In this document: positions 10,998-21,506 of the stretch, in pieces
Numbering within the stretch: position 1 is the first letter of the stretch
How the letters are laid out: each line of letters opens with the position of its first letter
Source of the DNA: Hygrophila difformis
Lineage: Eukaryota; Streptophyta; Magnoliopsida; Lamiales; Acanthaceae
Direction of reading: 5' to 3'
Length of the DNA stretch: 64,000 nucleotides
Assembly (NCBI GenBank): GCA_030278955.1
Contig: JAOANR010000003.1
Location: 52,796,902-52,860,901, forward strand
Made by a program: the position numbers and the translations under genes
Notes under the pieces: generated by a model
The model's database searches: none
The model's input: only the letters and a program-made list of their open reading frames with translations
What the model was told of the DNA's origin: nothing

Positions 10998-12759
10998 CTG
11001 TATGTTACAAATTCTCATGGGGATTTATCATGCAACAAGAATTAAGAACTCATAAGAAAATAAGGAAATAGAAATCAGCTTCCTAATTCATCGCCGAAAA
11101 AGTTATAATGATTCTTATCAAGCAAATCACAAAAAAGAATAGATACTACAAACATAGACTATTCAGAACCTCAAACATGTTTAGTTCATTTCCTATAAAT
11201 AGACATGGAATAATCAATATAAGGGGGAAAACACGCTTTCCAATTACTAGTAAAAACCATACTAATAACTACAGAAACAGGAATAAAAGGATACTGATAT
11301 CATCTTCACTTGTTCAAAAACATGAATATGGGAACTAGCATTATCTATCAACTGAGGAAAACAAGAAATCAAGTTAATGAATTAAATGGATGGATTTTTT
11401 CAAAACCAATGCAAAATTTTCAAGAAAGCAGCAGGAAGGAAATTAAATATCACATGTTAGAAAGCAAACATTTGGAACTGTCAACGCATTTGAAAGAAAT
11501 ATCTCAGAGAAATGATGAGGTACATTTACTAGCATATTGGAATCAGAAAGATGAATCTTCCCTATGTTTTCAAAGATGCATGAAATGATTGGATTCTATT
11601 GGAATTCCAGGCTAGCCAACCCATTTCGATAAGCCTTAGCCACAAGACTGCTGGAAGTGGTTAGCTCGCTGCTTAATTAGCTATGCTGCCTTCCAGTTTT
11701 ATGTATTGGTTGATCACAAGAGGATAAGTTAGACAAATCTGAATATCATGCAAACTAATATGCCAACCAATTTCCTACTTTTCAACTCACAACCTTCCAA
11801 AGTTTTCCGCGCACTTATCCAGTTTTTTAAAGTCTATGTATTGTGTATGAATTGAATGTATGACAGCTAAAACCCTATCTAATCTACCCCTGCATAAACT
11901 AACTCCATTTTTGTATTCTACTAGTATCATTTTACCTAAAAAATATAACTTTTCTGCTCCAACTATTTATCACACACATCTATCCGCACCCATCCAAGGA
12001 ACCCTTTAATTTTCTAGTAGCTACCAATCACAACCCACATATAAAATTACATTATTATTGTCCAAAATGCAATTGGTTACCAAGGAAAACTCCCCAGTTG
12101 CCGTTTTCCAAACTTTAGCCAAACTCAATTAATTCTTTGGCTCTCTACATCTTCTCATGCAAAAGAAAAAATGGAAGAAGAGAAAAGGTAGGATAACATT
12201 ACAACATCCCCACTAACATCACAACAAATCCATCACTGAAAACACCTTTCTAGATATCCATATGGGAAGATGCCCATCCCGTATCGTGTTTATGGTAACT
12301 TTTCCAACTAAATTATAACAAATTCGCTAGTTCAAAGTAAAGATGAAACCAGAAAATCAGAAAGAAAGTCCAAGTAATATTTGCACTCTTAAAATGACTG
12401 TTCATAGCAAAACAAAACAGAATTGCCAGGAAGTATATAGTCATAATAGCCGTGTAGAGCTAACAAAGTGTCCATTTTCTTAGCATAACAAAACAGAAAG
12501 GCCAAATCATAATAGCCATGTAAAGCTTATAGTAAAATGCCTGGCATCATGTAAGGTTTAATGATATAAATCAGCCTTAAAACCCCTTACCCCAACACTA
12601 GTTTTCAGATTATTTCCCTTCACTGGAGCTACAAAGCAGCAAAAAAAAACCTTGTAATCCAACGTAATGTGGCTGATAGATAAAAGAACTTATGTCAAAT
12701 AAACACGTTGGGGAAGGACTTGCTAGTGCAATGCGTGGGTATGGGAGCTTTGGCGGGTT
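10998..12759. other. No gene seen; AT-rich DNA
   Basis: No domain-bearing frame on either strand. Contains open but unremarkable frames (11108-11588, plus) with low-complexity composition. Could hold introns of the minus-strand ELMO fragment. Confidence 0.45.
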
Positions 12760-12979
12760 AGGGTATTAAGGCGACGAATAAACTTTCCTCCCCCTAGTCC
12801 TCGGGTGGAAGGCGACGAACCATACTTTCCTCACCTAATCCTAGCTCCCAGGCGAGGACATTTATTTCCTCGCCTCTGGGCAAGGACACAATGTTCCTCG
12901 CCCTCGTCACCCCCTCTGGGCGAGGAAAGAAATTTTCCTTGCCCACTTATCGTCGCCTCTGGGCGCGATTCTTGTAGTG
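12760..12979 (+). mobile_element. CACTA (En/Spm) transposon terminus with subterminal repeats
   Basis: The segment ends TTCTTGTAGTG (12969-12979), the inverse of the CACTACAAGAA terminal inverted repeat of plant CACTA elements. Before it, the motif GGGCGAGGAA and its complement TTCCTCGCC recur in both orientations at about 12853, 12868, 12893, 12917 and 12935, as do GGCGACGA units near 12770 and 12810. Such dense subterminal repeats bind the CACTA transposase. I found no matching left CACTACAAGAA, so the left border is arbitrary and this may be a broken end. No transposase is present. Confidence 0.6.
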
Positions 12980-14400
12980 ATATATGGTTTGAGTGAGTAT
13001 GCAACACTTGGTTCAAATTTCACAAGCCAATTCGTGAGAAATAAGAACAATCTTTATGAAGCTAAATTGGTTTCTTGTAGATTGTAATCTATAAACACTA
13101 GCCATTAATGTTATACGAAAAAGGCAAGGCTTCTGCATGATGAAGCTATATGCAGTATAATTAATCAGTAGCCAAAGATGACTAAAGAAAGGCCAACCTT
13201 ATAACCACAGTAAAAACTTCACTTGTACCCAACCAAGATGCTAATCTATAAGGATGTTTTGTTGCATCATGGTGTGGAAATCCATTCCATGCTCTTCACA
13301 CAAGAACCCTGACTCAAACTTGCAACAAGAGTACATGGAATGGGCATGGTTTTGATCAGGATACAATTTACAAGCTACTGTTGGCCTGAAAAACAGTATT
13401 TGAATAGAAGTAGGACTACAATTTACAAGCAAGAAATGAAGTAGCTCTAATAACAAAGAGCAAGTCTATAGAAATTAGAAGTAACCCCAAAATTGTGGTC
13501 ATCCGTCAACCAAACCTTGTAGAGTAACAATTGGATATTCAACCATTTGCATCTTAGATATATACTTCAAATTCCAAAGAAAAAATAAGAACAGGGTCTC
13601 CATAGAAACTACAGTACCTCAACTCCTCGGGAAATCGAAAGGTATTGATCTTTACATCCCATGTTCAGCATCTCTAGTTTGATATTTCTCGGCTGCTCTA
13701 GCATATACATAACATTTTGGCACAAAAAAAAAAAAAAAAAGAGTGAATTAGGACGATAGAGGTTTTACAAGAAAATATAAAGTAATCGCACAATTAATTG
13801 TAATCTAATCCAAAACGTGTCAGTTTCAGCATTGCAATGAGAAAGTGCAACAAAGAAAGTGTATATAGAAGAAACTAAGAACAGGGTAAGGGGAAAAAGC
13901 AATGAAATATCACAATCAAAAACCCATACTCCATAGACAGTAACTCTGGTGCAAGCCTTCCCCGTAGAACTCTTCATTTCAATCGCAATCTACAACTAAA
14001 GAAAAGGCGAAACAAGATTACCAAAAAGCCAGAGCAAATTTCCAGAATTCGCAAGAAAGAAAAAATGTCCTAAAATGGCCGCAGAAATTCGCAGAGGATT
14101 TGAAACCCATTAGGGCACTGAAATATTCAAAAGGGAAGTGGATCCAAACAAAGACAGTAAAACGCAAGTTCAATAGATGGAGATTCTTGACGGACACAGA
14201 GACTGACCAAGGAGAGTTTATAGCCGTTGTAATCCTTATTTCCAATCTTGGAATTCTTGAATCTTGATTCTTGAAATGAAATTGGGCGTTGTTTAGTTAA
14301 TTACTTAATTTACAAGAAAAGACACAGTATTGGAGGTAAATAAGGTAATATTTTTAAAATGCGAAAATATTACCATATTTGAAAGGGATATTAGGGGTCA
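12980..14400. other. No gene seen; possible 5' region of a minus-strand gene
   Basis: AT-rich with an A17 run (13724-13740). On the minus strand an exon-like piece with donor GTACTG lies near 13620-13680 and open leader-like sequence lies at about 14018-14250. These could be 5' exons or untranslated leader of the ELMO-like gene, but nothing is recognisable. Confidence 0.35.
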
Positions 14401-14421
14401 ATTAAGGCAACACCCTGCTTA

Positions 14422-14428
14422 TATATAA
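14422..14428 (+). promoter_or_regulatory. TATA box of the RING-H2 gene
   Basis: TATATAA, 104 bases before the ATG at 14532, gives a predicted start of transcription near 14450 and a leader of about 80 nt with CAACA/CT-rich sequence typical of plant leaders. Confidence 0.55.
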
Positions 14429-14531
14429 GTGACATTATTTCTGTTGTTGTCTTTCAACAACATCATCCGTCTACAACATATATTCTCAATCCTTGACTTC
14501 TTGTATTCTCAACACTCTAATTCAGAAAAGC

Positions 14532-15350
14532 ATGGCGCCGTGGTCTTCTCAGAGGCCGACGCAGAGGCCACCCCGATTCCAATCTGCTCAGCCTCGCCAT
14601 CATCAGCGTCAAGGAATGCCGACGCCGACGCAGAGGACACCTCGATTCCAATCTGCTCAGCCTCGCCATCATTGGCGTCAAAGAATGCCGACGCCGACGC
14701 AGAGGGCGCCACGATTCCAACCTGCTCAGCCTCAGGAATTCCCTCATCAACGCTTCAGAGCATACCCTCATATTCAATATTATTATTATTATTATTATTA
14801 CACTAGTATTGCTGCTTCCCACCCACACGAAATTACCACCATCACCCCTTTGCCAGCGGCTGCTGCTTCCATTTGGTATCCCTCCTCCAATTGGATTGCC
14901 TTTGTGACGCCCTTCATGCCCTCAATGCTTGTTCTAAGATGGGTTCTTGTCGAAGCTATCGTCGTTGTCGATGAAACTGCTGCAATGGGGCCACCCCACA
15001 ACCGCCGCCGCCGCCACTATCGGAATTATATGGAACAAGACGATGGGGTTCTAATATTCGAAGCGGCATTGCCAGAACGTAACGACGACGATCATCAAAG
15101 GGATTCTGGCTTCACAAAAGAAGCAATCTTGAATCGCATTCAAACCAGAAAGTAGTGCAACAGCAAAGATGGCGAAGAAGAGGACGACGGCAACAACATT
15201 TGTGTAGTGTGCCAGGATCAATTGAATTTGAAAGAGGAAAATGCTGTAATTGGGATTCTTCCCTGTGGGCATGAGTATCACGTTTCTTGCATTGTGGAGT
15301 GGCTGCAATGCAAGAATTCTTGCCCACTCTGTAAGGTTGTAGCTTTTTAG
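14532..15350 (+). pseudogene. Intronless RING-H2 finger protein (putative E3 ubiquitin ligase) with in-frame stop
   Basis: The frame starts at ATG 14532 (good context GCATGG), encoding MAPWSSQRPTQRPPRF. It has three 23-residue repeats (residues about 9-70; PTPTQR.PRFQSAQPRHH), a Tyr run (YYYYYYYY) from an ATT array, then FTKEAILNRIQTRK. TAG at 15153-15155 interrupts, after which the same frame continues to a perfect RING-H2: CVVCQDQL, LPCGHEYHVSCIVEWLQC, CPLCKVVAF and stop at 15350. The C-C-C-H-H-C-C-C spacing fits RING-H2 ligases that pass ubiquitin from an E2 to a substrate; the stop precedes it, so a full product needs readthrough. It is intronless with a TATA box, so either a recently killed gene or a retrogene. 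A single sequencing error is also possible. Confidence 0.7.
14556..14737 (+). repeat. Three-copy 69-bp coding tandem repeat
   Basis: Unit CCGACGCCGACGCAGAGG... of 69 bp (23 codons) occurs nearly three times: the first copy is 6 bp shorter and the third is cut after CAGCCTCAGG. Because 69 is a multiple of three, every frame stays open through the repeat, on both strands. Confidence 0.8.
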
Positions 15351-16072
15351 CTTCCACTGTTACTATGCTTATGTAATGTAGGTATCCATCCATTCTTCTT
15401 GTACTGTTAATATGCTGTTAATAGAGGAGGAGTTTGATGTGTTTATTTTTCGTCTTATCCAATTCATTATGCATTATCTGTATATAATTTGTCCAGTTGC
15501 TTCATATCTTTATAATATAATAAATCATATTATAGAATTTTCAATCTAATTCTTTATATGTTAAAGGTGAAAAGAGAAATTTTGCCCCAACAAAAAAAAA
15601 AGAAAAGAAAAACAAATAAATAAAATCAAATCAAAATCAAAGTGGGTTTACGTTTTTTCATTCAAATAACGCAAAGAAATAAATTTGCCAAGTACAACAA
15701 AATTCAAACGCTTCAAAAAAAATTCAGTACATTACAGGAACTAGCTTATGGGTAGAGCCGGCTCCAAGCATGAGCAGTGGAGCTCTTGCACATGACCTCC
15801 ATTTTTAGAGGGCCCCATTTTATTTTTATTGTTTAATTTTATATTTTTATTTTTTAAAAAAAAATTCATATTTCAATATTTAATTTCAATCAATTTGCAT
15901 AGAGTTTAGGCATAATTTTTTTCCATATGTATAATTACTAATATTATTAATTATTTTAGTAATATTGTTTCATAATTTTATTTGTTGTTCAAATTTAAAA
16001 TATTAATACTAATAACTCCGTAATTAAATCTTGCTACCCGAATAGTTTTTTTTTTTTTGCCCGATATTCCCA
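15351..16072. other. No gene seen; 3' flank and AT-rich repeat
   Basis: 3' untranslated and flank sequence of the RING-H2 gene, then A-rich and T-rich DNA. The stretch TAGAGCCGGCTCCAAGC (about 15754) with AGAGGGCCCC (about 15808) looks like the end of a decayed hAT-like element, but no partner end was found. Confidence 0.4.
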
Positions 16073-16263
16073 AAGCACATTGTGTAATAATCCTACCGCG
16101 GGCTGCGCCTGCAGACCTGTAACACCCCGGTTTTTGATAACCCAGGTTGGGGTGTCACCGCCACACCTCCCTAGTAAGACACGGTTTCTCCGGCTTACTA
16201 AAGAAATTTTAGTACAAGGGTCGAAATATTTTCCTAGCAAAATAGTATCTAAAAATAAAATCT

Positions 16264-16599
16264 CTAGCGTCTCAAGACGTCCTCCGGTGGGGTAGCAGGA
16301 TCCTCCTCCGGGTCTTCCTCCTCCGAACTCGGCGGCAGTAGCTCGTCAAAGATAGTGTTCAAGTCTTGCCCATGGGCATCGATGTGTTCCTTCAGTATTA
16401 AGTTTTGTGTAGTGAGGGTTTGGACTTGGCGTTCGAGTTGGTTTATGCGGTGATGATCCGCCTCTCTCAAGTTGCCCATGTGGTGCAAATTGGCCTCCAA
16501 TTGAGCCATACGGTACTTCATTTGCTCTATGGTTTGATGGGAATCAAGATGAACGCTCATCATCCTGATCATCAACTGCATCATGTCTTGACTAGCCAT
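16264..16599 (-). CDS. Tekay leader ORF: 111-aa coiled-coil protein of unknown function
   Basis: ATG at 16599 in context GCTAGATGGCTAGTCAAG; stop TAG at 16264-16266. The product begins MASQDMMQLMIRMMSVHL, followed by a heptad-rich helix (residues about 20-80; MKYRMAQLEANLHHMGNLRE) and an acidic, proline-rich tail (SSEEEDPEEDPATPPEDV). It has no gag, zinc-knuckle or enzyme motif. Orthologous ORFs sit at the same place in the elements at 27234 and 53731. It is intact although gag-pol is deleted from this copy. It is upstream of where gag would be. Candidates are a gag-accessory or RNA-packaging factor, but the function is unknown. Confidence 0.7.
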   Translation of the reverse strand: MASQDMMQLMIRMMSVHLDSHQTIEQMKYRMAQLEANLHHMGNLREADHHRINQLERQVQTLTTQNLILKEHIDAHGQDLNTIFDELLPPSSEEEDPEEDPATPPEDVLRR

Positions 16600-16624
16600 C
16601 TAGCACAAGCAAGAGATCTAAGTT

Positions 16625-16742
16625 AATATTCGCCAAGATTCTAAGTTAAATTCGACAAGATTCTAAGTTCAAGTTTGGCCAAGATTCTAAGTTCAATTTG
16701 CCAAGATTCTAAGTTCAATTTGCCAAGATCCTAAGTTCATAG
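16625..16742 (-). repeat. Tandem leader repeat, unit AACTTAGAATCTTGGC
   Basis: About five imperfect 18-24-bp copies (plus strand GCCAAGATTCTAAGTT) lie between PBS and leader ORF. The same array exists at 30138-30212 and 56568-56668. Confidence 0.8.
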
Positions 16743-16979
16743 GAGAGATGCAATATGCAAATGCAAATGATGATTCCCCCCAAAAATAATTTAATGCACT
16801 TTATATATATATATTTTTTTTTCCCATGGGTTTTAAAATAAAAATTTTTCCATGGAAATATTAATTGAAAATTTAAAATAATAGTCAAAATATTAATAGT
16901 AGTTTAAAAATAATAAGGGTTTAAAAAAAATAATAGCTCAAAAATAATAATAATTTTAAAATAATACTTTAAAAATAGC

Positions 16980-16994
16980 CGGGCTCTGATACCA
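16980..16994 (-). other. Primer binding site, initiator tRNA-Met type
   Basis: TGGTATCAGAGCCCG on the minus strand begins three bases after the LTR end (TTACA-AGT-TGGTATCAGAGC). TGGTATCAGAGC is complementary to the 3' end of plant initiator tRNA-Met and primes minus-strand DNA synthesis. Confidence 0.9.
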
Positions 16995-16997
16995 ACT

Positions 16998-19614
16998 TGT
17001 AACACCCCGGTTTTTGATAACCCAGGTCGGGGTGTCACCGCCACACCTCCCTAGTAAGACACGGTTTCTCCGGCTTACTAAAGAGATGCAAGGCTAGGTA
17101 TTGCAGTATTTAAAACATTTAAAGCATTCAAAACAGCCCATACAATATAGTTCGAAAATAATAATATCATCGCGCAACGGAAATAATATTAAAGTATAGT
17201 ATTGCAGCGGAAAATGTAAATAGGGCCGACATGGCCAAAACACGGGTTAAACAGGCCCGTTCATAATATAGTCTAAAGTACGAATTTAAAAACAAAATAA
17301 TGTTTTTCCCCAAAAGATAAGTTCCCATGTATGAAGTGCGCATGTTCACTCTACATATTCTGTAAGAAAAGAGAATAAAAATGGTTTGGTCAGTACAACT
17401 TGCTGAGTAAGTTAACGCATGCATGATCGTAGGGTTTAAAAGCCATTAATTTTAATAATTTAATAAAAGTATGATAATAGCATAATATTCAATTTAATCA
17501 AATCAACTATCCAATAGCATAATATATTTCAGAGCTTTATTTAACAACACATCTCGCATGAATTGAAATAAAAGCCATAATTTAAATAAGCATTTAAGTA
17601 ATTTAATTGGACAACGAGCATAATTTAATCGAATTTAATTTAATTTCATATCCCCATTACATCCCAGATTTGGTATTTTAAAGTTTCACGATAGCATCGC
17701 GATGTCAACAAGTTTAGCCGGTAGCCCGGCGGCCGCAACCGTATCAGCCATACCCAGTACCACTCCGGAGCCTCGGGAAACCCATATGGATATTCTCGAG
17801 AGTGTAGGCTCTATATCTCGCCGTTTTGGCAATATCATATCTCAAGTTTAGCGCGCGGGGTCACCATCGTCCATTAAGGCACGAAGTGAATCGTTAGGGG
17901 GCACCCTGCAGAGCACTCACCCCTAATTTTAATTTATCAAGTTTGTAAGGGGATTTAATTTTAAAAATCTGATATCAATTATCTTTATTTAAAAATAGTA
18001 TCTCAACTCATTTCAACCCTAAAGGTTAATTCCATGTTTCAACAAGTTTTCAAGATTTTGTTTCCGGTAAACCACAGTTTACTCTAAAATTCGTCTAAAA
18101 TCAGATTTAATTCCAAAAATTCCAAAATTTCACAACTGACTCAGAAACGTCGAGATCTACAACTTTCGTGTTTTAACTTTTTCAATCCGAGACACCTAAA
18201 CAGGTCAAAAACACCAATTTTCGCTGAAGTACAATTCTGTCCGAATTTAATGTATCACAGTTTAAAGATTTCGAATTCTACCATAGCAATTCAACTCCAA
18301 ATTTGATGAAATTTTACAGAGACCATCTTAAGACAATTATCTACTACTTTTATGTTCGGCCAAACGCCTAAATCGGTCTGGAACCTATGTCAAAAACGTG
18401 ATCAAGATCGGACCTAAGTTCTGTCAAGAATTTCAAGATCTAGATTCAAGCAGTTCGGTTTCGGTTGGTTTTCGCATATCAAATCGTTTCTAAAAATTCT
18501 CAAAAATTTACAGTAGATAGATCTAAGCCTTAGAAACGTTTTTCGTGTTTTAAGTTTTTTCATTTGAAGTCATTTTAAGGTTTGGAAAAATTCATCAAAA
18601 CTGTTGCGTCGGTAGAAAACATAAGTTGGCAGATTTACGATTTCTTGTTAAATCTTTTAGTTTCGAATGTTTTAATTCTTCCCAAAACCATGTAAGAGTT
18701 AACTTACTGATTTGTGAACGTCCGGGATGTCTATTTCGGAGGCGTGGCTTCCAGTTCACCGTTTCTCCTCTCCGCTCGTCGGGTTCTCCGTTCTAGATCC
18801 GATACGGGGTGTAGAGAGAAAAGAAACGAGGTTAGAATCCGTTCTCGGATTGAAACGTGAAAGGATTTATCGGACTAGAGCTTACCACAACGTTGGAGAT
18901 CTTACGGATTTCGTCCAAACAGCCGCTGTCTCCGTTTGGTGCCTCCGTTGACTCCGGGATTTCGACTTTTGTGTATAAAGAGTATCGTAGGGTTTTGAAA
19001 AAGAGTTTAGGCTTCCGAGGGGGTTTATTTATAGATGTCTAAGTCCTAGGGCGTCCAAAGTCTGACCCTAAGGGTCTTGAGTCGAGAGACGTTCACCCGA
19101 AAGTCGAAAAATCCGCGTTCGGGCGAGAGATTCACGCAACGGGCGAATCTGTCGTGTGGCGGGGGTTGGCGCGCCTTTCCCCTTATTAGCGCGCGGACAG
19201 CACGCGACTAGCGCCTGGACTTCGGTCCGGACGGGTCGTGCGATCCGTCGTGCTTTTCCGCCTATCTTTCGGGTTTCTATCCCTCTATTCTCTCGGATTC
19301 CAATTTCCGGACCCTCTTCGGGTTCCTATTTCGTGTCGTTGTTTCTTTCGGATCAAATGTTACGTTTTGGTTTCGAATTCTCGAGTTCATTTATATCGGA
19401 TACCCGTGTAACGACTTATTTAACTTTATTTAATTTCTTTTGTTTAATTAAGTCTCTTTTAATTAATTTCATTTCTCATTTCTTCTATATTTATTTATTT
19501 AATGTATTTACTGATTTATTTGTTTATTTATTTATTTATTATATTTATTTATTTATTTATTTATTTATTGTATTTATTATATTTATTTATGTTGTAAAAT
19601 TCTCGGGTATTACA
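16998..19614 (-). repeat. 5' LTR of the deleted Tekay element (2,617 bp)
   Basis: Minus strand: starts TGTAATACCCGAGAATTTTAC and ends GGGGTGTTACA, giving TGTAA...TTACA ends. The TATA box (TATAAATA on the minus strand) is at 19026-19033. Length agrees to one base with the LTR at 53731-56348. Confidence 0.9.
17360..18885 (-). other. Intron-like segment in the LTR (GTAAGC...TTACAG)
   Basis: Minus-strand donor GTGGTAAGC at 18885 and acceptor TTTTCTTACAG ending at 17360 enclose 1,526 nt. The same sites occur at matching positions in the other Tekay LTRs. See the entry at 27928. Confidence 0.5.
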
Positions 19615-19849
19615 AGACCATGCACCCCAACCCCTCCCCATGTGTACATCCAGGCTTCCCGCCAAGCACCCAACAACCGATCATTGGGTGCTTGGCGGGA
19701 GGCCTGGATGCAAACATGGAGAGGGGTTGGGGTGCATGGTTTGCAGGCCCAGCCCGGGGTAGGATTGTTACACATTGGGTCCAAGACAAAACACTCGAGG
19801 ATCTGATGGACATTGAAGAGTTGCCTCTCCCAAAGTAGAATTCTGCATA

Positions 19850-20580
19850 TAGGAATGGCAATGGGTCGGTTTCGGGACGGGGAGTATCATCCCTGTCCCT
19901 GAAACCATTTGCATTTTTAATCCCAAAACCGACCCGATCCCCATCGGGGACTTTATCGGGGATCCCCATCGGGTACCACAATTTTCCCGATCCCCATCGG
20001 GGATTCCTTACAAGCCAATTTTTATTTTTATTTTTTTCGAGTAACTGGAATGGTTGGAGCCATATTATAGGAGACAACTTTCAATATAAATCATAGTATA
20101 TCAAAACACACATATAGATTACTTAACAATAGTTTATAATCAACATCAAAAGTGCATAATAATTTCCAGTATATAATCAACTCATCAAACTAATGAGATT
20201 TGATAATTATTTTTCACTTTGCAAAGGGTTGGGATGTCGGGTGTGGAATACTATATACTACTAAAATACGTCAGGGATGAGCCGATTAATTAACCACTAA
20301 AGCAAGTCCTTATCCTTTTTATAATAATTTTAAAATGTGTTATGTAAAATTTATAAAACATTAATTATAATATATAAAAATATATAATAAATAATATATA
20401 AGATATATCGGGGATGGGCCGGGGCGGGGACTACTTCCGCCATCCCCATCCCCGTCCCCGATAAAATCCCTGAAAGAATCCCCAATCCCCGGCCCATCCC
20501 CGATAGCACTCCCCCAAAACCATACCAAAAATTCGGTTTTCGGTTTTCACCATTGGGTATGGGTTTTTTTGCCATCCCTA
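19850..20580. mobile_element. Non-autonomous hAT element (731 bp) with 8-bp TSD
   Basis: Ends TAGGAATGGCAATGGGT... and ...ACCCATTGGGTATGGG/GCCATCCCTA, i.e. TAGGRATGGCAA inverted ends. It is flanked by perfect 8-bp TCTGCATA at 19842-19849 and 20581-20588, the hAT signature. Internal copies of CCCGATCCCCATCGGGGA-type palindromes cluster near both ends (19930-20010 and 20405-20510). No transposase is encoded. Confidence 0.9.
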
Positions 20581-20742
20581 TCTGCATAAAAAAATGTTCG
20601 AACTCAACACCTTTACTTACTCGAATAGTTATGGCTTTTCTTCTATTACAAAAGCATCTATATATGGTTTTATAAATAATTATTTTTTGTCATTATCATT
20701 TTTTCATGTTATTAATTACTTATATATTTAAACTCAAAGTCA

Positions 20743-21506
20743 GACCCGAACACAGAAAAATCATCCATAAATACCTCAATGCATGTCTCAATTAAATCAG
20801 AAAATATAGACATCATGCATCTCTGAAATGTAGCTGGAGCATTACACAAACCAAATGGCATTCTCCTATATGCAAATGTACCGTAAGGACATGTAAATGT
20901 AGTTTTATCTTGATCCTCAGGTGCAATTGGAACTTGATTATAACCAGAATAGCCATTTAAGAAGCAATAAAACTCATGACCAGCTAAACGCACTAGCATT
21001 TGATCAATAAAAGGCAATGGAAAATGATCTTTCCTAGTCTTATCATTCAATCTCCTATAATCAATGCATACACGCCATCCAGTAGTAGGTCTAGTAGGTA
21101 CTAATTCACCATTTTCATTTCTAATCACAGTCATACCTCCATTCTTAGGCACTACCTGAACTGGACTCACCCACTGACTATCAGAGATAGGATAGATAAT
21201 ACCTGCATCGAGTAGTTTAATCACCTCTGCTCTTACAGCTTCTTGTAGATGTGGATTCAGTCTCCTCTGGGGCTGTCTCACTGGCTTGTCATCCTCCTCC
21301 ATATAAATCCGGTGTGTGCACAATGCTGGACTCAGTCCCTTGATATCGGCTATCGCCCAACCTATTGCTCTAACATGCTTACTCAACACTTGGGTTAATG
21401 CATTTAATTGATCATCATTTAATTTATTACTTGCAATAACAGGTAAAGTATCATTCTCACCAAGAAAAACATACCTCAAATGTGATGGCAGCTCCTTCAA
21501 TGTCAA
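20743..21506 (-). pseudogene. Athila-like reverse transcriptase, truncated, catalytic Asp lost
   Basis: Visible motifs: ELPSHLRYVFLGENDTLPVI, GIIYPISDSQWVSPVQVVPK, WRVCIDYRRLNDKTRKDHFP, CFLNGYSGYNQVP, TFAYRRMPFGLCNAPATFQR and VFMDDFSVFG. The first catalytic Asp (normally FLDGYSGY) is Asn here (codon at 20955-20957, consistent with G-to-A change). The YxDD-equivalent FMDD is present. Homology ends at about 20743, so thumb, RNase H and integrase are missing. The copy cannot be active. Confidence 0.85.

Larger units (their letters stand above)
16118..19614 (-). mobile_element. Non-autonomous Tekay-type LTR retrotransposon (gag-pol deleted)
   Basis: Reading on the minus strand: complete LTR (19614-16998), PBS, tandem leader repeats, the MASQDMM leader ORF (16599-16264), then only the last 87 bases of the LTR (16204-16118). 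It is flanked by a perfect 5-bp duplication AGACC (16113-16117 and 19615-19619). gag, pol, the PPT and most of the 3' LTR are gone. The deletion joins TTTC after the leader ORF to TTTAGTAAGCC in the LTR, with a TCTTT microhomology. LTR length and sequence match the element at 53731, so they belong to one subfamily. Confidence 0.9.
16073..19785. repeat. Foldback palindrome with about 100-bp arms, split by an LTR element
   Basis: Removing the LTR element at 16118-19614 joins 16073-16117 to 19620-19673. That arm pairs with 19684-19785 around a 10-base loop at 19674-19683. Examples of paired parts: CACCCCAACCCCT with AGGGGTTGGGGTG, and CGCCAAGCACCCAA with TTGGGTGCTTGGCG. The outer parts (CCTACCGCGGGCTG and CAGCCCGGGGTAGG) also pair, with some mismatches. 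This is a foldback-type or MITE-like element. Its own target duplication could not be set. Confidence 0.75.

Noticed and set aside
19500..19590. TTTATTTATTTATT array
   Set aside because: The same LTR microsatellite on the minus strand.
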